Positions 1-11,071 of a stretch of DNA of 64,000 nt are shown here, in pieces. Under the pieces are notes generated by a model. The model was not told where the DNA came from, ran no database searches, and was given only the letters and a program-made list of their open reading frames with translations. The translations under genes were made by a program, and so were the position numbers. The first letter of the stretch is position 1. Every line of letters starts with the position of its first letter. Source of the stretch: Rhizobiales bacterium YIM 77505 (GTDB taxonomy: Bacteria > Pseudomonadota > Alphaproteobacteria > Rhizobiales > Beijerinckiaceae); assembly GCA_000745135.1 (NCBI GenBank), contig JQNH01000001.1, positions 1,612,001-1,676,000 on the forward strand, read 5' to 3'.

Positions 1-840
1 GATCGAGACGAAGATGATGATCTGCTGCCACTGCCCGAGGACGTTCGGAAAGGCGCCCACGAAGACGCGGACCGCCATCGCCATGGCCGCCATCTTGGGC
101 GCGGCGGCGAAGAACGCCGTCACCGGGGTGGGAGCGCCCTCATAGACGTCGGGCGTCCACATATGGAACGGCACGGCGGAGATCTTGAAGGCGACGCCCG
201 CGGCCACGAACACGATGCCAAGGATGACGCCGATGCCCGCCTCGCCCTTGAGCACGGCTGCGATCGCCGGGAAGGACACGCTGCCGGTGAAGCCGTACAC
301 CATCGAGGCGCCGTAGAGCAGCATGCCCGAGGAGAGCGCGCCGAGGACGAAATACTTCAGCCCGGCCTCGGTCGAGCGCAGGTTGTCGCGGTGGATCGAG
401 GCGATCACATAGGAGGGCAGGCTCAGCAGTTCGAGGCCGAGATAGAGGGCGATGAGGTCGTTGGCCGAGATCACCATCAGCATGCCGATGGTGGCGAGCA
501 CGACGAGGATCGGGAACTCGAAGCGTGCGAAGCCCTCGCGGCGCATGTAGTCCCCGGCCATGGCGATGGCGGCGAACGAGCCGAGCAGGGTCAATGCCTT
601 CATGAACTTGGCGAAGCCGTCGACCACGAAGGCGTTGCTGAAGGTCGTCACCCGCTCGTTCGGCAGGGCGCCGACGGACAGGAAGGCAAGCGCGAGGAGG
701 ACCAGGGCCAGGACGTTCACCAGCCCCGTCGAGCGCTCGCCGCGGAAGGCGCCGATGAGAATGAGCACCATCGCGCCCACCGCCAGGATGATCTCGGGCA
801 GGGCCGGGCTGAAGACGGGGGTGGTGATGACGGGGTTCAT
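1..840 (-). CDS. nuoN: NADH-quinone oxidoreductase subunit N (5' part; continues past the left edge)
   Basis: Antiporter-like membrane subunit of respiratory complex I, one of the proton-pumping modules in the inner membrane. The minus-strand frame opens with ATG at 840 ([10 protein letters not shown]) and stays open to base 1, giving 280 residues of a protein usually near 480. It is strongly hydrophobic throughout. It follows nuoM with 10 bases between them, the usual end of the nuo operon (L-M-N). The 3' end is missing only because the window starts here. Confidence 0.93.
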   Translation of the reverse strand, partial: MNPVITTPVFSPALPEIILAVGAMVLILIGAFRGERSTGLVNVLALVLLALAFLSVGALPNERVTTFSNAFVVDGFAKFMKALTLLGSFAAIAMAGDYMRREGFARFEFPILVVLATIGMLMVISANDLIALYLGLELLSLPSYVIASIHRDNLRSTEAGLKYFVLGALSSGMLLYGASMVYGFTGSVSFPAIAAVLKGEAGIGVILGIVFVAAGVAFKISAVPFHMWTPDVYEGAPTPVTAFFAAAPKMAAMAMAVRVFVGAFPNVLGQWQQIIIFVSI

Positions 841-850
841 CGGGACTCGT

Positions 851-2365
851 TCAGTTGAGGGGCAGCGCCGCCGTCTTCGTCGTGGCGGAGAGCGCGGCCT
901 GGTATCCTTTGATCAGGTGATCCGTGGACGCGGCGAAGGCGTCGAGGATCGGCCCCGGCTGGACGCCGTAGTAGATGACGAGAAGGGCAAGCGGCGCGAG
1001 CAGCGCCACCTCGCGGCGGTTGAGATCCATGATGCCCTTGAGGCTCGGCTTCTCGAGGGGGCCGTAGAGCACCCGGCTGTAGAGCCAGAGCATGTAGGGA
1101 GCGGAGAGGATCACGCCGGTCGTGGCGAAGAACGCCACCCACGAATTGGCCCGGAAGGCGCCCTGAAGGCTCAGGAACTCGCCCACAAAGCCCGACGTGC
1201 CGGGCAGGCCCACATTGGCCATGGTGAAGACCATGAAGGCCGTTGCATAAAGCGGCATGCGGTTCGCGAGGCCCCCATAGGCCGCGATGTCGCGGGTGTG
1301 CATGCGGTCGTAGATGACGCCGACGCACAGGAAGAGCGCGCCCGACACGAGCCCATGGGAGATCATCTGGAACATGGCGCCCTGGATGCCCTGCGGGGTC
1401 ATCGTGAACAGGCCCATGGTGACGAAGCCCATATGCGCCACCGAGGAGTAGGCGATGAGCTTCTTCACGTCCTCCTGCATGAGGGCGACGAGGGAGGTGT
1501 AGACGATGGCGACGATCGAGAGGGCGTAGACGAGCGGCGCAAAGGAGGCCGACGCCTCCGGGAACATGGGCAAAGAGAAGCGGATGAACCCGTAGCCGCC
1601 CATCTTCAGGAGAATCGCGGCCAGAATCACCGAGCCCGCCGTCGGCGCCTCCACATGCGCATCGGGCAGCCAAGTGTGGACCGGCCACATGGGCATCTTC
1701 ACCGCGAAGGACGCGAAGAAGGCGAGCCACAGCCAGGTCTGCAGATGGGGCGCGAACTTGTGCTGCAGCAGCGTCGGAATGTCCGTGGTGCCGGCGACCC
1801 AATACATCGCCACGATGGCGAGGAGCATGAGCACCGAGCCGAGCAGCGTGTAGAGGAAGAACTTGAAGCTCGCGTAGACCCGCCGCTTGCCGCCCCAGAT
1901 GCCGATGATCAGGAACATCGGGATGAGGCCGGCCTCGAAGAACAGGTAGAAGAGCACGAGGTCGAGCGCCACGAAGACGCCGATCATGGTCGTCTCGAGC
2001 ACGAGGAAGGCGACCATGTACTCCTTCACGCGATGCTCGATCGACTCCCACGACGCCAGGATCGCGAAGGGCATCAGGAAGGTCGTGAGCAGCACGAAGG
2101 GCATCGAGAAGCCGTCGACGCCGAGCTTGAAGCGGATCGTGTCCGTCAGCCAGGCGTGGGTCTCGACGAGCTGGAAGGCCGCGCTCGACGGGTCGAAGGC
2201 CCGCCAGGCCCATAGGGACAAGAGGAAGGTGGCCACGGTGGTGAACAGGGCCGTCCAGCGGGCATTGGAGCGCACCGCCTCGTCCTCGCCGCGCAGGCAA
2301 AGGATGATCGCCGCCCCGACGAGCGGCAGGATGAGGAGACCAGCGAGAATGCCGAGGCCGAGCAT
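851..2365 (-). CDS. nuoM: NADH-quinone oxidoreductase subunit M
   Basis: Proton-translocating antiporter-like subunit of complex I, 504 residues, many transmembrane helices. The start [10 protein letters not shown] at 2365 is chosen because its ATG overlaps the nuoL stop (TGATG), a translational coupling typical of this operon; an upstream ATG at 2398 lies inside nuoL and would add a charged non-membrane tail. Conserved family segments include the helix with [15 protein letters not shown], which carries the conserved Pro/Glu region, and a lysine in [10 protein letters not shown]. Length matches the family. Confidence 0.97.
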   Translation of the reverse strand: MLGLGILAGLLILPLVGAAIILCLRGEDEAVRSNARWTALFTTVATFLLSLWAWRAFDPSSAAFQLVETHAWLTDTIRFKLGVDGFSMPFVLLTTFLMPFAILASWESIEHRVKEYMVAFLVLETTMIGVFVALDLVLFYLFFEAGLIPMFLIIGIWGGKRRVYASFKFFLYTLLGSVLMLLAIVAMYWVAGTTDIPTLLQHKFAPHLQTWLWLAFFASFAVKMPMWPVHTWLPDAHVEAPTAGSVILAAILLKMGGYGFIRFSLPMFPEASASFAPLVYALSIVAIVYTSLVALMQEDVKKLIAYSSVAHMGFVTMGLFTMTPQGIQGAMFQMISHGLVSGALFLCVGVIYDRMHTRDIAAYGGLANRMPLYATAFMVFTMANVGLPGTSGFVGEFLSLQGAFRANSWVAFFATTGVILSAPYMLWLYSRVLYGPLEKPSLKGIMDLNRREVALLAPLALLVIYYGVQPGPILDAFAASTDHLIKGYQAALSATTKTAALPLN

Positions 2366-4431
2366 CAGTGCGCCCCCGCGCCGGTGGTGAGGTACCAAGT
2401 GATGAGCGCCGCCACGCCGATGAGCATGGCGAAGGCGTAGTGATAGACGTAGCCGGTCTGCAGCCGCACGACGCCGCGCGTCACGTCGACCACCCGCGCC
2501 GCCACCCCGTCAGGTCCGAAGCCGTCGATGATGCGCCCGTCGCCAGTCTTCCAGAGGAAGCGGCCGAGCCTCATGGCCGGGCGGACGAAGAGGATGTCGT
2601 AGAGCTCGTCGAAGTACCACTTGTTGAGGAGGAAACGGTAGAGCAGCGGGTGCTCGGCCGCGAGCTGGGCGGGTTTCGCCGGATCGCGGATATACATCCA
2701 GAAGGCCAGCGCGAAGCCGATCACCATCATGATGGCCGGCGACAGCACCACCCAGAGCGGGGCGTGGTGCATCTCCTCGAGCACCTTGTTGTCGCTCGCC
2801 GTGAACAGCGCCCCCTTCCAGAAGGCGTCGTAGCTGTGGCCGATGAAGGCTTCCTTGAAGGCGAAGCCCGCGACGACCGCCCCGACCGCCAGCACGAGGA
2901 GGGGGATCAGCATCACCCAGGGGCTCTCATGCGGCGTGTGGTCGCCGTGATGGCCATGCTCGTGCGGGGCCGCATGCGCTGGCTCCGCGTCCGCGCCGCC
3001 GATGCCGTGATGCTCGACGCCCTCGTGGACATGCGGCGCATGGGCGGCGTGGGCGGCGGCCCCCTGATGATGGGCGCCGGCGCCCCAGCGCGCCTTGCCC
3101 TCGAAGGTGAGGAAGTAGAGGCGCCAGGAATAGAACGAGGTCATCAGGGCGGCGATGACCGTGCACAGGAAGGCGTAGGCCGCGCCGGGACGGTGCGAGA
3201 CATAGGCCGCCTCGATGATGGCGTCCTTGGAGAAGTACCCCGCCGTGAAGGGGAAGCCGGTCAGCGCCAGCGTCCCGATCGCCATCATCGCTGCGGTGAA
3301 GGGGATATAGCGGCGCAAGCCCCCCATGTGGCGGATGTCCTGCTCATGGTGCATGGCGTGAATGACCGAGCCCGCGCCGAGGAACAGCAGCGCCTTGAAG
3401 AAGGCATGCGTGAACAGGTGGAAGATGCCGGCCGAGTAGGCGCCAACACCCAGGCCGACGAACATGTAGCCGAGCTGCGAGCAGGTCGAATAGGCGATCA
3501 CCCGCTTGATGTCGTTCTGAACGAGGCCGACGGTGGCCGCGAAGAACGCGGTCGTCGCGCCGATCACGATCACCACCGTCTGCGCCGCCGGCGCCACCTC
3601 GAACAGCGGTGAGAGGCGCGCCACCATGAAGACGCCCGCGGTCACCATGGTCGCGGCGTGGATGAGGGCCGAGACCGGCGTCGGGCCTTCCATGGCGTCC
3701 GGCAGCCAGGTGTGCAGGAGGAACTGCGCCGACTTGCCCATCGCTCCCATGAACAGGAGGATGCAGGCGAGCGTCATGGCGTGCCATTCGAAACCGAGGA
3801 ACCGGAAGGTCTGCGTGGCGAGCTCACCAGCGCGCGGGAAGATGCCGTCGAAGGCGACGCTGCCGAACAGCACGAAGACGAGGAAGATGCCCAGGGCAAA
3901 GCCGAAATCGCCCACTCGGTTGACGATGAAGGCCTTGATCGCCGCCGCCCGGGCCGAGTCCTTCTCGTACCAGAAGCCGATGAGGAGATAGCTCGCGAGG
4001 CCGACGCCCTCCCAGCCGAAGAACATCTGCACGAGGTTGTCCGCCGTCACCAGCATCAGCATGGCGAAGGTGAACAGGGAAAGGTAGGCGAAGAACCGCG
4101 GCCGCGACGGATCCTCGTGCATGTATCCGATCGAGTAGAGGTGCACGAGCGCGGAGACGGTCGTCACCACCACGAGCATGACGGCCGTGAGCGTGTCGAC
4201 GCGGAAGGCCCAGTCCACCACCATGTCGCCCGAGGCGAACCACTGCGCCACCTGGACTCGGGTCGCGCCGGTTCCGAAGGCGACGTCCACGAAAGCGACC
4301 CAGGAGAGGAGGCAGGAGACGAACAGGAGGGAGGTGGTGACGACCTCGCTCGGGCGCGCGCCGATGAAGCGGCCGAGCGCCCCGGCAATGAGAAAGCCGA
4401 CGAGGGGAAGGAAGACGATCGCGTGGTACAT
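2365..4431 (-). CDS. nuoL: NADH-quinone oxidoreductase subunit L
   Basis: Distal antiporter-like subunit of complex I with the long lateral helix, 688 residues, polytopic. Recognised by the segments [20 protein letters not shown] and [17 protein letters not shown], hallmarks of the Nqo12/ND5 family. Between transmembrane blocks, at about residues 449-500, there is a loop with about 15 histidines plus acidic residues, which faces the aqueous phase. Histidine-rich loops at this place are seen in other alphaproteobacterial NuoL proteins; a metal-binding role is only a guess. Nine bases separate it from nuoK, and its stop overlaps the nuoM start. Confidence 0.97.
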   Translation of the reverse strand: MYHAIVFLPLVGFLIAGALGRFIGARPSEVVTTSLLFVSCLLSWVAFVDVAFGTGATRVQVAQWFASGDMVVDWAFRVDTLTAVMLVVVTTVSALVHLYSIGYMHEDPSRPRFFAYLSLFTFAMLMLVTADNLVQMFFGWEGVGLASYLLIGFWYEKDSARAAAIKAFIVNRVGDFGFALGIFLVFVLFGSVAFDGIFPRAGELATQTFRFLGFEWHAMTLACILLFMGAMGKSAQFLLHTWLPDAMEGPTPVSALIHAATMVTAGVFMVARLSPLFEVAPAAQTVVIVIGATTAFFAATVGLVQNDIKRVIAYSTCSQLGYMFVGLGVGAYSAGIFHLFTHAFFKALLFLGAGSVIHAMHHEQDIRHMGGLRRYIPFTAAMMAIGTLALTGFPFTAGYFSKDAIIEAAYVSHRPGAAYAFLCTVIAALMTSFYSWRLYFLTFEGKARWGAGAHHQGAAAHAAHAPHVHEGVEHHGIGGADAEPAHAAPHEHGHHGDHTPHESPWVMLIPLLVLAVGAVVAGFAFKEAFIGHSYDAFWKGALFTASDNKVLEEMHHAPLWVVLSPAIMMVIGFALAFWMYIRDPAKPAQLAAEHPLLYRFLLNKWYFDELYDILFVRPAMRLGRFLWKTGDGRIIDGFGPDGVAARVVDVTRGVVRLQTGYVYHYAFAMLIGVAALITWYLTTGAGAH

Positions 4432-4440
4432 GAGCCTCGA

Positions 4441-4746
4441 TCAGCCCTTCATCATGTTGACGTCCTCGACCGCGATCGAGCCCCGGTTGCGGAAGAAGAC
4501 GACGAGAATGGCGAGGCCGATCGCCGCCTCGGCCGCGGCGACGGTGAGGACGAAGAGGGCGAAGACCTGGCCCACGATGTCCTGCAGATGGGTCGAGAAG
4601 GCGACGAAGTTGATGTTGACGGCGAGCAGGATGAGCTCGATCGACATCAGGATGACGATCACGTTCTTCCTGTTGAGGAAGATGCCGAAGACCCCGAGCG
4701 TGAAAAGGATCGCCGCGACGGTCAGATAATGCGTGAGGCCGATCAT
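4441..4746 (-). CDS. nuoK: NADH-quinone oxidoreductase subunit K
   Basis: Small three-helix membrane subunit (ND4L/Nqo11 type), 101 residues, the usual length. It contains the conserved membrane glutamates in [10 protein letters not shown] and [10 protein letters not shown] that belong to the proton channel near the quinone site. Its ATG overlaps the stop of nuoJ by four bases (ATGA), so the two are translationally coupled. Confidence 0.97.
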   Translation of the reverse strand: MIGLTHYLTVAAILFTLGVFGIFLNRKNVIVILMSIELILLAVNINFVAFSTHLQDIVGQVFALFVLTVAAAEAAIGLAILVVFFRNRGSIAVEDVNMMKG

Positions 4747-5372
4747 GCCACGTCCTTCAGTCCTTGGCGGAAAGGCACCTTGCGCACTTCGATGGCGGTG
4801 GCCTGGGTGCGCGCCACCTGCTCAGAGATGTCCTGGCGCTTGACGCCGAGGCGCTCGCGCAGCGTGAGGACGATGGCGCCGATCATCGCGACGAGCAGGA
4901 TGAGCCCGGCCGCCTGGAAGAAGTAGAAGTACTGGGTGTAGAGCACGCGGCCGAGCGCGGCGGTGTTGGTCAGCTCGTCGCCGGCCGGGATCACCTGGGC
5001 CGTCGGGGCCTGAATGAGGCCGGGGTTCACCGTCCAGGTGGCGACCACGAGGACGAGTTCGACGAGGAAGATGACGCCGATCAGCGCTCCAATCGGCAGG
5101 TATTGCAGGAAGCCCTCGCGGAGTTCCGCAAAGTCTACGTCCAGCATCATCACGACGAACAGGAAGAGCACCGCGACCGCGCCCACATAGACGACCACCA
5201 GGATCATCGCCAGGAACTCGGCCCCCATCATCAGGAACAGTCCCGCCGCGTTGACGAAGGTCAGAATGAGGAAGAGGACCGAATGGACGGGGTTTTTCGA
5301 CGCGATCACCATGAAGGCCGAGCCGATGGCGACCGTGGCAAAGAGATAGAAGAAGGCGCCCGTGACCGTCAT
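4743..5372 (-). CDS. nuoJ: NADH-quinone oxidoreductase subunit J
   Basis: Membrane subunit of complex I (ND6/Nqo10 type), 209 residues, with five predicted membrane segments and the typical [17 protein letters not shown] stretch that carries the pi-bulge helix region. The soluble C-terminal tail is charged. It is separated from the upstream nuoI by 240 bases that contain two hairpins, the only long gap between structural genes in this operon, so nuoJ-N may have their own expression control. Confidence 0.96.
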   Translation of the reverse strand: MTVTGAFFYLFATVAIGSAFMVIASKNPVHSVLFLILTFVNAAGLFLMMGAEFLAMILVVVYVGAVAVLFLFVVMMLDVDFAELREGFLQYLPIGALIGVIFLVELVLVVATWTVNPGLIQAPTAQVIPAGDELTNTAALGRVLYTQYFYFFQAAGLILLVAMIGAIVLTLRERLGVKRQDISEQVARTQATAIEVRKVPFRQGLKDVA

Positions 5373-5385
5373 GAGGTGAGCTCAC

Positions 5386-5432
5386 GCCGCCAATCGGCGG
5401 CCCCTGGGATGTGATGCCCGGCTGGGCCGGGC
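5386..5432. promoter_or_regulatory. two hairpins in the nuoI-nuoJ gap
   Basis: Two perfect inverted repeats lie in the 240-base gap upstream of nuoJ. The first has arms GCCGCC (5386-5391) and GGCGGC (5396-5401). The second has arms GCCCGGC (5416-5422) and GCCGGGC (5426-5432). The first sits 14 bases before the nuoJ ATG. No T-run follows on the minus strand, so this looks more like an mRNA processing/stability element or REP-like sequence than a terminator. No coding sequence is convincing in the rest of the gap. Confidence 0.4.
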
Positions 5433-5612
5433 GGCCTGTCTATAGTTCCCGATTCCGGGCGGCACAACTGGGCTGCCGCCCAGGACCTTGCGTAAGGTGT
5501 CAGCGAAGGGCCGACGCAAGGGACGGCGGCATCAGCCTTTCCGAACGTGGCGCCGCCCCACCCGGCCGCGCCTCCGGCGCGACCCGGCCCTTCCTCGCCG
5601 GAAGGGATTTCC

Positions 5613-6101
5613 TCACCGATACGGCGCATCCATCGCGATGTTGCGCGCGATCTCCCGCTCCCAACGGGCGCCGTTATCGAGGAGCTTCTGCTTGTCGTAG
5701 AGGAGTTCCTCCCGGGTCTCGACCGAGAATTCGTAGTTCGGCCCCTGGACGATCGCGTCCACCGGGCAGGCCTCCTGGCAGAAGCCGCAATAGATGCACT
5801 TCACCATGTCGATGTCATAGCGGGTGGTGCGGCGGGTGCCGTCGTTGCGCCGCGGCCCGGCCTCGATGGTGATGGCCTGGGCCGGGCAGATCGCCTCGCA
5901 GAGCTTGCAGGCGATGCAGCGTTCTTCGCCGTTGGGATAGCGGCGAAGCGCATGCTCGCCCCGCAGCCGCGGGCTGCGGTAGTTGCTCTCGAAGGGGTAG
6001 TTGATCGTCGCCTTCGGCTTGAAGAAGTACTTCATCGCGAGCCAAAAGGCCGACACGAACTCCCTGAGGAAGATCGATCGCGCTGCCTGGTCGAGCTTCA
6101 T
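5613..6101 (-). CDS. nuoI: NADH-quinone oxidoreductase subunit I
   Basis: Ferredoxin-like subunit carrying clusters N6a and N6b, which pass electrons towards NuoB. 162 residues from [10 protein letters not shown]; this start is chosen over an ATG 18 bases upstream because related proteins begin here. The two 4Fe-4S motifs are [12 protein letters not shown] (Cys62, 65, 68, 72) and [12 protein letters not shown] (Cys102, 105, 108, 112). The N-terminal amphipathic helix before the clusters is the membrane-association segment of the family. Confidence 0.97.
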   Translation of the reverse strand: MKLDQAARSIFLREFVSAFWLAMKYFFKPKATINYPFESNYRSPRLRGEHALRRYPNGEERCIACKLCEAICPAQAITIEAGPRRNDGTRRTTRYDIDMVKCIYCGFCQEACPVDAIVQGPNYEFSVETREELLYDKQKLLDNGARWEREIARNIAMDAPYR

Positions 6102-6152
6102 CGCCCGCTCTCCATCCACTCGTGCGGACCGCCTCGCAGCGGCCCGAAACCC

Positions 6153-6389
6153 TCATCCAGCCATCGTCCGGCCGAGCACATAGCCGACGACCGGAAAGGC
6201 GACCACCGTCGCCACGAACCAGATCCGGCGAAACCAAGCGATCCGAAGCTCGTAGTCCGCCTTCTCCGCGGCCGTCGCGGAGCGGTCGGTGGCGCGCAAG
6301 CGACGCTCCACCATGCCCCCGACCACCTTGTAATCCACCCAGCCGAGGATCAGCCCGAGGGCAGCGCCGATCAGCCCGGCCGGCGACAC
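6153..6389 (-). CDS. small membrane protein inserted between nuoH and nuoI
   Basis: 78 residues from a GTG at 6389, three bases after the nuoH stop; an alternative ATG at 6416 would overlap the end of nuoH and add nine residues. Two hydrophobic segments, a glycine-rich one near the N-terminus (GLIGAALGLILGWVDYKVVG) and one near the C-terminus (IWFVATVVAFPVVGYVLG), flank a charged middle, so it is probably a hairpin membrane protein. Its place inside the operon suggests co-expression with complex I. I do not recognise a named family; an assembly or accessory role is speculation. Confidence 0.6.
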   Translation of the reverse strand: MSPAGLIGAALGLILGWVDYKVVGGMVERRLRATDRSATAAEKADYELRIAWFRRIWFVATVVAFPVVGYVLGRTMAG

Positions 6390-6393
6390 CGCC

Positions 6394-7422
6394 CTACCCT
6401 GCCGCCCCGGGCGCAAGCCCGGTGAGCTTGAGGACGGCCGCGACCACCACCACCGCGGCCAGGGAAATGGGCAGGAAGACCTTCCACCCCAGCCGCATGA
6501 GCTGGTCGTAGCGGTAGCGCGGCACGATCGCCTTCATCATGGCGATCAGGAAGAACAGGAAGCTCGCCTTGAGCACGAACCAGATCACGCCCGGCACCCA
6601 GGTGAAGGGCGCGAAGGGGATCGGCGACAACCATCCGCCGAGGAACAGGATCGTCCCAAGCGAGCACATGGTCATGATGGCCACGTACTCGCCCAGCATG
6701 AAAAGGAGATAGGGGGTCGAGGAATATTCCACCGCGAACCCGGCCACGAGTTCCGATTCGGCCTCCGGCAGGTCGAAGGGCGGTCGGTTCGTCTCGGCGA
6801 GAGCCGAGATGAAGAAGATCACGAACATCGGGAACAGCCACAGCCAGTACCAGCCGAGGAGCCCGAAGCGCGTGTCCTGCGCGCGCACGATCTCGGACAG
6901 ATTGAGGGAGCCCGCGCACATGAGCACGGTGATGATCACGAAGCCGATCGAGACCTCGTAGGAGACCATCTGCGCCGCCGAGCGCAGGGCGCCGAGGAAC
7001 GGGTATTTCGAGTTCGACGCCCAACCGCCGATGATGATGCCATAGACCCCAAGCGACGAGATGGCGAAGATATAGAGCACGCCCACATTGATGTCGGCGA
7101 TGGCCCAGCCGTCGGCGAGCGGGATCACCGCCCAGGAGGCGAAGGCGAGCACCGCCGTCACCAAGGGCGCCAGGAGGAACAACCCCTTGTTCGCCCCGGC
7201 CGGGATCACCGGCTCCTTGACCACGAACTTGAGCAGGTCGGCGAAGGACTGCAGCAATCCCCACGGCCCGACCACGTTCGGGCCGCGGCGGAGCTGCACC
7301 GCTGCCCAGATCTTGCGGTCGGCATAAAGCGCGTAGGCGATGTAGACGAGGAGCGCGATCAGCAGGAGGAGGGTCTTGCCGACGATGATCGCGACCGTCA
7401 GGAGCGCATCCCAGAAATCCAT
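6394..7422 (-). CDS. nuoH: NADH-quinone oxidoreductase subunit H
   Basis: Membrane subunit forming most of the quinone-binding chamber at the junction with the hydrophilic arm, 342 residues. Start [10 protein letters not shown] at 7422 is taken because the upstream ATG at 7461 adds a basic, non-homologous leader overlapping nuoG. Conserved family segments are [14 protein letters not shown] and the loop [22 protein letters not shown], where the acidic residues line the quinone channel. Stop TAG at 6396-6394. Confidence 0.97.
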   Translation of the reverse strand: MDFWDALLTVAIIVGKTLLLLIALLVYIAYALYADRKIWAAVQLRRGPNVVGPWGLLQSFADLLKFVVKEPVIPAGANKGLFLLAPLVTAVLAFASWAVIPLADGWAIADINVGVLYIFAISSLGVYGIIIGGWASNSKYPFLGALRSAAQMVSYEVSIGFVIITVLMCAGSLNLSEIVRAQDTRFGLLGWYWLWLFPMFVIFFISALAETNRPPFDLPEAESELVAGFAVEYSSTPYLLFMLGEYVAIMTMCSLGTILFLGGWLSPIPFAPFTWVPGVIWFVLKASFLFFLIAMMKAIVPRYRYDQLMRLGWKVFLPISLAAVVVVAAVLKLTGLAPGAAG

Positions 7423-7432
7423 GGCCGCCCTC

Positions 7433-9514
7433 CTACTCCGCCGCCTCGAGATGGCGTCCATGGGCGATGGCCGAGCACTCAGCCATCACACGGGAGGCCC
7501 GGGCGACGGGGTTGGTGAGATAGAAGTCGAGAATCGGACTGACGAAGGGCTCGGCCGTCAGTGTGCCGCCGAGCTTGGCGAGGGCGTCCACCGCCGCGGC
7601 CCCATCCGAGGGCGCAATCTGGTCGATGGCGGCGAAATGCGGATGCGCCGCATAGAGCCTCTGGCGGAGCTGCGCGAGCGAGTCGAACGGGAGCCGGTGT
7701 CCGAGCACGTCCGACAGGGCGCGCAAGATGGCCCAGTCCTCACGGGCGTCGCCCGGCGGGAAGGAGGCGCGGTTCGCCATCTGCACACGGCCTTCCGTGT
7801 TGACATAGGTGCCGCTCTTCTCGGTGTAGGCGGCGCCCGGCAGGATGACGTCCGCGCGGTGTGCGCCGCGGTCGCCATGGGTACCCTGGTAGATGACGAA
7901 GGCGCCCGGGCCGATGTCGATCTCGTCGGCGCCGAGGTTGAAGAGGACGTCGAGGCTCCCTGCCCGCGCCATCGCAGCGGCGTCGAGGCCGCCCTCGCCC
8001 GGCACGAAGCCGAGATCGAGCGCCCCCACCCGGGCGGCGGCCGTATGGAGCACGCCGAAACCGTTCCACCCTTCCGCAACCGCGCCGAAGGTCTGGGCGG
8101 CACGGGCCGCAAGCGCCAGTACCGCCAGGCCGTCGGGCCGGCTCAAGGCCCCCTGCCCGACGATGATCAGCGGGCGCTGCGCCGCTCGCAGCGTCTCGGC
8201 AAAACCGAGCCGGCCGCCGACGAGCTCGTTCAAGGTGTCGGGACCGGCGCCGAGATACTCGTGGTCATAGGTCAGGTCGGCCCGCTCGCCGATAAGACCG
8301 ATGGGCAGTGGCGCCTGCCGCCAGCGCTTGCGGATGCGGACGTTGAGGAGCGAGGCCTCGATGCGGGGATTGGCGCCGACGATCAGGATGGCGTCCGCGT
8401 TCTCGATCCCGGCAATGGTGGCGTTGAAGAGATAGGATGCGCGACCATAGGCCGGATGCAGGACCGTGCCGTCCTGCCGGCAGTCGAGGTTCGGCGAGCC
8501 CAGGGCCTGCATCAGGAGCTTGAGCGCGAAGATCTCCTCCACGGCCGCAAGATCGCCGACAATGGCGCCGATGCGGTTCGGCGGAACGCCCCGCACGCGC
8601 CCGGCGATGGCTGTGAAAGCCTCCTGCCAGGAGGCCGGGCGCAGACGACCGTTCTCGCGGATGAAGGGCCGGTCGAGGCGCTGCAGGCGAAGCCCGTCCA
8701 CGACCTGGCGGGTCTTGTCCGAGATCCACTCCTCGTTGATGGCCTCATTCACCCGCGGCATGATCCGCATGACCTCGCGCCCGCGGGTGTCGACCCGGAT
8801 GGCGCAGCCCACCGCATCCATCACATCGACCGAATCGGTCTTGGCGAGCTCCCAGGGCCGCATGTTGTAGTTCTGCGGCTTGTGGACGAGAGCGCCCACC
8901 GGGCAGAGATCGGCCACATTGGCCTGGATCTCCGAGCGCATCGCCTGTTCGAGGTAGGTCGTGATCTCCATGTCCTCGCCGCGGCCGATGGCGCCGAGGT
9001 CGGGCACGCCCGCAACCTCCGTGACGAAACGGATGCACCGCGTGCAGTGGATGCAGCGGTTCATTTTCGTCGCCACAAGGGGGCCGATGTACTTGTCCGG
9101 CACCGCCCGCTTGTTCTCGTGGAAGCGGGAGGAATCGACCCCGTAAACCATGGTCTGGTCCTGCAGGTCGCATTCCCCGCCCTGGTCGCAGATCGGGCAG
9201 TCGAGCGGGTGATTGATCAGCAGGAACTCCAGGACGCCCTCGCGGGCCTTCTTGACCGTCGGGGTCCTGGTGAAGACCTGCGGCGGCTCCCCATTGGGGC
9301 CGGGACGGCAGTCGCGCACGCCCCAGGCGCAGGAGGCGACCGGCTTCGGCGCGCCTTTCAGCTCGACGAGGCACATGCGGCAGTTGCCGGCGATCGACAG
9401 CCGCTCGTGGAAGCAGAAGCGCGGAATCTCGGCGCCCGCCACCTCGCAGGCCTGGAGGAGCGTGTACTCCGGCGGGACGTCAACCTCGATGCCGTCGACG
9501 ATGAGCTTGGTCAT
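7433..9514 (-). CDS. nuoG: NADH-quinone oxidoreductase subunit G
   Basis: Largest peripheral-arm subunit, 693 residues. The N-terminal 2Fe-2S ferredoxin domain (residues about 1-80) has the cysteines of CEVAG, RFCFHE and GNCRMC. It is followed by the His/Cys motif [17 protein letters not shown] and by CIHCTRC plus a later cysteine (DLCPVGAL). The C-terminal two thirds is a molybdopterin-oxidoreductase-like fold without expected cofactor. The ATG overlaps the stop of the small coiled-coil gene upstream by four bases. Confidence 0.97.
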   Translation of the reverse strand: MTKLIVDGIEVDVPPEYTLLQACEVAGAEIPRFCFHERLSIAGNCRMCLVELKGAPKPVASCAWGVRDCRPGPNGEPPQVFTRTPTVKKAREGVLEFLLINHPLDCPICDQGGECDLQDQTMVYGVDSSRFHENKRAVPDKYIGPLVATKMNRCIHCTRCIRFVTEVAGVPDLGAIGRGEDMEITTYLEQAMRSEIQANVADLCPVGALVHKPQNYNMRPWELAKTDSVDVMDAVGCAIRVDTRGREVMRIMPRVNEAINEEWISDKTRQVVDGLRLQRLDRPFIRENGRLRPASWQEAFTAIAGRVRGVPPNRIGAIVGDLAAVEEIFALKLLMQALGSPNLDCRQDGTVLHPAYGRASYLFNATIAGIENADAILIVGANPRIEASLLNVRIRKRWRQAPLPIGLIGERADLTYDHEYLGAGPDTLNELVGGRLGFAETLRAAQRPLIIVGQGALSRPDGLAVLALAARAAQTFGAVAEGWNGFGVLHTAAARVGALDLGFVPGEGGLDAAAMARAGSLDVLFNLGADEIDIGPGAFVIYQGTHGDRGAHRADVILPGAAYTEKSGTYVNTEGRVQMANRASFPPGDAREDWAILRALSDVLGHRLPFDSLAQLRQRLYAAHPHFAAIDQIAPSDGAAAVDALAKLGGTLTAEPFVSPILDFYLTNPVARASRVMAECSAIAHGRHLEAAE

Positions 9515-9750
9515 GAATGCGACTCGGTGGGAAGTTCAACGAGGTCCAGGCGGCGCTCGATGCGATCCAGCCGAGCCTCGACTCGGTCAATTCGGCGGTT
9601 CACCCCAGCGATCGAGACGTCGATCTTGCCAAGGCGCTCCTCGACCTCGGTCATGCGAACCTTGAGGTCGCGCACGTCGTCCATCACCCGCTCCACCTTC
9701 TCATCGATACGGCGCAGGTAGACGAGAACGATGTTGTCGGGCTCGGCCAT
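9511..9750 (-). CDS. small coiled-coil protein between nuoF and nuoG
   Basis: 79 residues, start ATG at 9750, stop overlapping the nuoG ATG (ATGA). Almost the whole protein shows heptad-like spacing of hydrophobics in a charged helix (VYLRRIDEKVERVMDDVRDL, then repeated RIDRVEARLDRIERRLD), so a long dimeric or trimeric coiled coil is expected. No catalytic motif or signal peptide. Its C-terminal pattern resembles the 84-residue protein encoded between nuoE and nuoF, so the two are probably paralogues. Function unknown; the coupling to nuoG argues that it is genuinely translated. Confidence 0.75.
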   Translation of the reverse strand: MAEPDNIVLVYLRRIDEKVERVMDDVRDLKVRMTEVEERLGKIDVSIAGVNRRIDRVEARLDRIERRLDLVELPTESHS

Positions 9751-9755
9751 GCTCT

Positions 9756-11057
9756 TCACTCCGCCGCCAGCAGCACGGGCTCGGGATGCGGGTTCGCCGC
9801 ATAGTCGTCGATGCGCCGCTCGATCTCGTGACGGAAGTGGCGGATGAGGCCCTGGATGGGCCACGCGGCGGCGTCCCCGAGGGCGCAGATGGTGTGGCCC
9901 TCGACCTGGGTCGTCACCTCTAGAAGCATGTCGATCTCGCGCTTCTGCGCCCGGCCCTCGGCCATGCGCGAGAGCACCCGCCACATCCAGCCGGTCCCCT
10001 CGCGGCAGGGCGTGCACTGGCCGCAGGACTCGTGCTTGTAGAAATAGGAAATGCGGGCGATCGAGCGCACGATGTCGGTCGATTTGTCGAGCACGATCAC
10101 CGCCGCCGTGCCGAGGCCGGACTTCAAATTGCGCAGGGTGTCGAAGTCCATCGGCGCGTCGATGATCTGCTCGGCGGGCACCAAAGGCACCGAGGAGCCG
10201 CCGGGAATCACGGCCAGGAGATTGTCCCAGCCGCCGCGCACCCCGCCGCAGTGCCGCTCGATCAGCTCCCGGAACGGGATGCCCATCTCCTCCTCCACAT
10301 TGCAGGGCCTGTTCACGTGCCCCGAGATGCAGAAGAGCTTGGTGCCGGTGTTGTTCGGCCGGCCGAGGCTCGCGAACCAGGCCCCGCCCCGGCGCAGGAT
10401 GGTGCCCGCAACGGCGATCGACTCCACGTTGTTGACCGTGGTCGGGCAGCCGTAGAGGCCCATATTGGCCGGGAATGGGGGTTTCAACCGCGGCATGCCC
10501 TTCTTGCCCTCGAGGCTCTCGAGCAGCGCCGTCTCCTCGCCGCAGATATAAGCGCCCGCGCCATGGTGGACGTAAAGGTCGAAGGGCCAGCCGTGGATGT
10601 TGTCCTTGCCGATGAGGCGCGCCTCATAGGCCTCGTCGATCGCCCGCTGCAAGGCCTCGCGCTCGCGGATGTACTCGCCGCGGATGTAGATGTAGCAGGC
10701 GTTCGCCCCCATGGCGAAGGAAGCGAGGAGGCAGCCCTCGATCAGGAGATGCGGATCGTGCCGCATGATCTCCCGATCCTTGCAGGTGCCGGGCTCCGAC
10801 TCGTCTGCGTTGACGACGAGGTAATGCGGCCGCCCGTCCGACTGCTTGGGCATGAAGGACCACTTCAGGCCGGTCGGGAAGCCGGCGCCGCCGCGCCCGC
10901 GCAGACCCGACTTCTTCATCTCGTCGATGATCCAGTCGCGTCCCTTTTCCAGGAGGAACTTGGTCCCGTCCCACGCACCGCGCATCCTCGCGGCCTCAAG
11001 CCCCGGCGAGTGGAAGCCGTAGAGATTGGTGAAGATGCGGTCTTTGTCCTGAAGCAT
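9756..11057 (-). CDS. nuoF: NADH-quinone oxidoreductase subunit F
   Basis: NADH-oxidising flavoprotein subunit (FMN plus cluster N3), 433 residues. The glycine-rich nucleotide/FMN site [16 protein letters not shown] is at residues 51-66. The N3 cluster ligands are in [11 protein letters not shown] (Cys345, 348, 351) and the distal Cys391 in HTICALGD. Start [10 protein letters not shown] is consistent with the family length. It lies between two small coiled-coil genes, an arrangement not part of the standard operon. Confidence 0.97.
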   Translation of the reverse strand: MLQDKDRIFTNLYGFHSPGLEAARMRGAWDGTKFLLEKGRDWIIDEMKKSGLRGRGGAGFPTGLKWSFMPKQSDGRPHYLVVNADESEPGTCKDREIMRHDPHLLIEGCLLASFAMGANACYIYIRGEYIREREALQRAIDEAYEARLIGKDNIHGWPFDLYVHHGAGAYICGEETALLESLEGKKGMPRLKPPFPANMGLYGCPTTVNNVESIAVAGTILRRGGAWFASLGRPNNTGTKLFCISGHVNRPCNVEEEMGIPFRELIERHCGGVRGGWDNLLAVIPGGSSVPLVPAEQIIDAPMDFDTLRNLKSGLGTAAVIVLDKSTDIVRSIARISYFYKHESCGQCTPCREGTGWMWRVLSRMAEGRAQKREIDMLLEVTTQVEGHTICALGDAAAWPIQGLIRHFRHEIERRIDDYAANPHPEPVLLAAE

Positions 11058-11071
11058 CGGGCCTGCCGCTC

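Noticed and set aside
163-5414. Long plus-strand frames opposite nuoN-nuoJ
   Set aside because: They are antisense frames of GC-rich genes, rich in Arg/His/Glu with no domain, and lie exactly over well-recognised nuo genes.
9511-10017. A longer 168-residue reading of the nuoF-nuoG small gene
   Set aside because: The extra N-terminal part overlaps nuoF out of frame and lacks the coiled-coil pattern; the ATG at 9750 is the sensible start.
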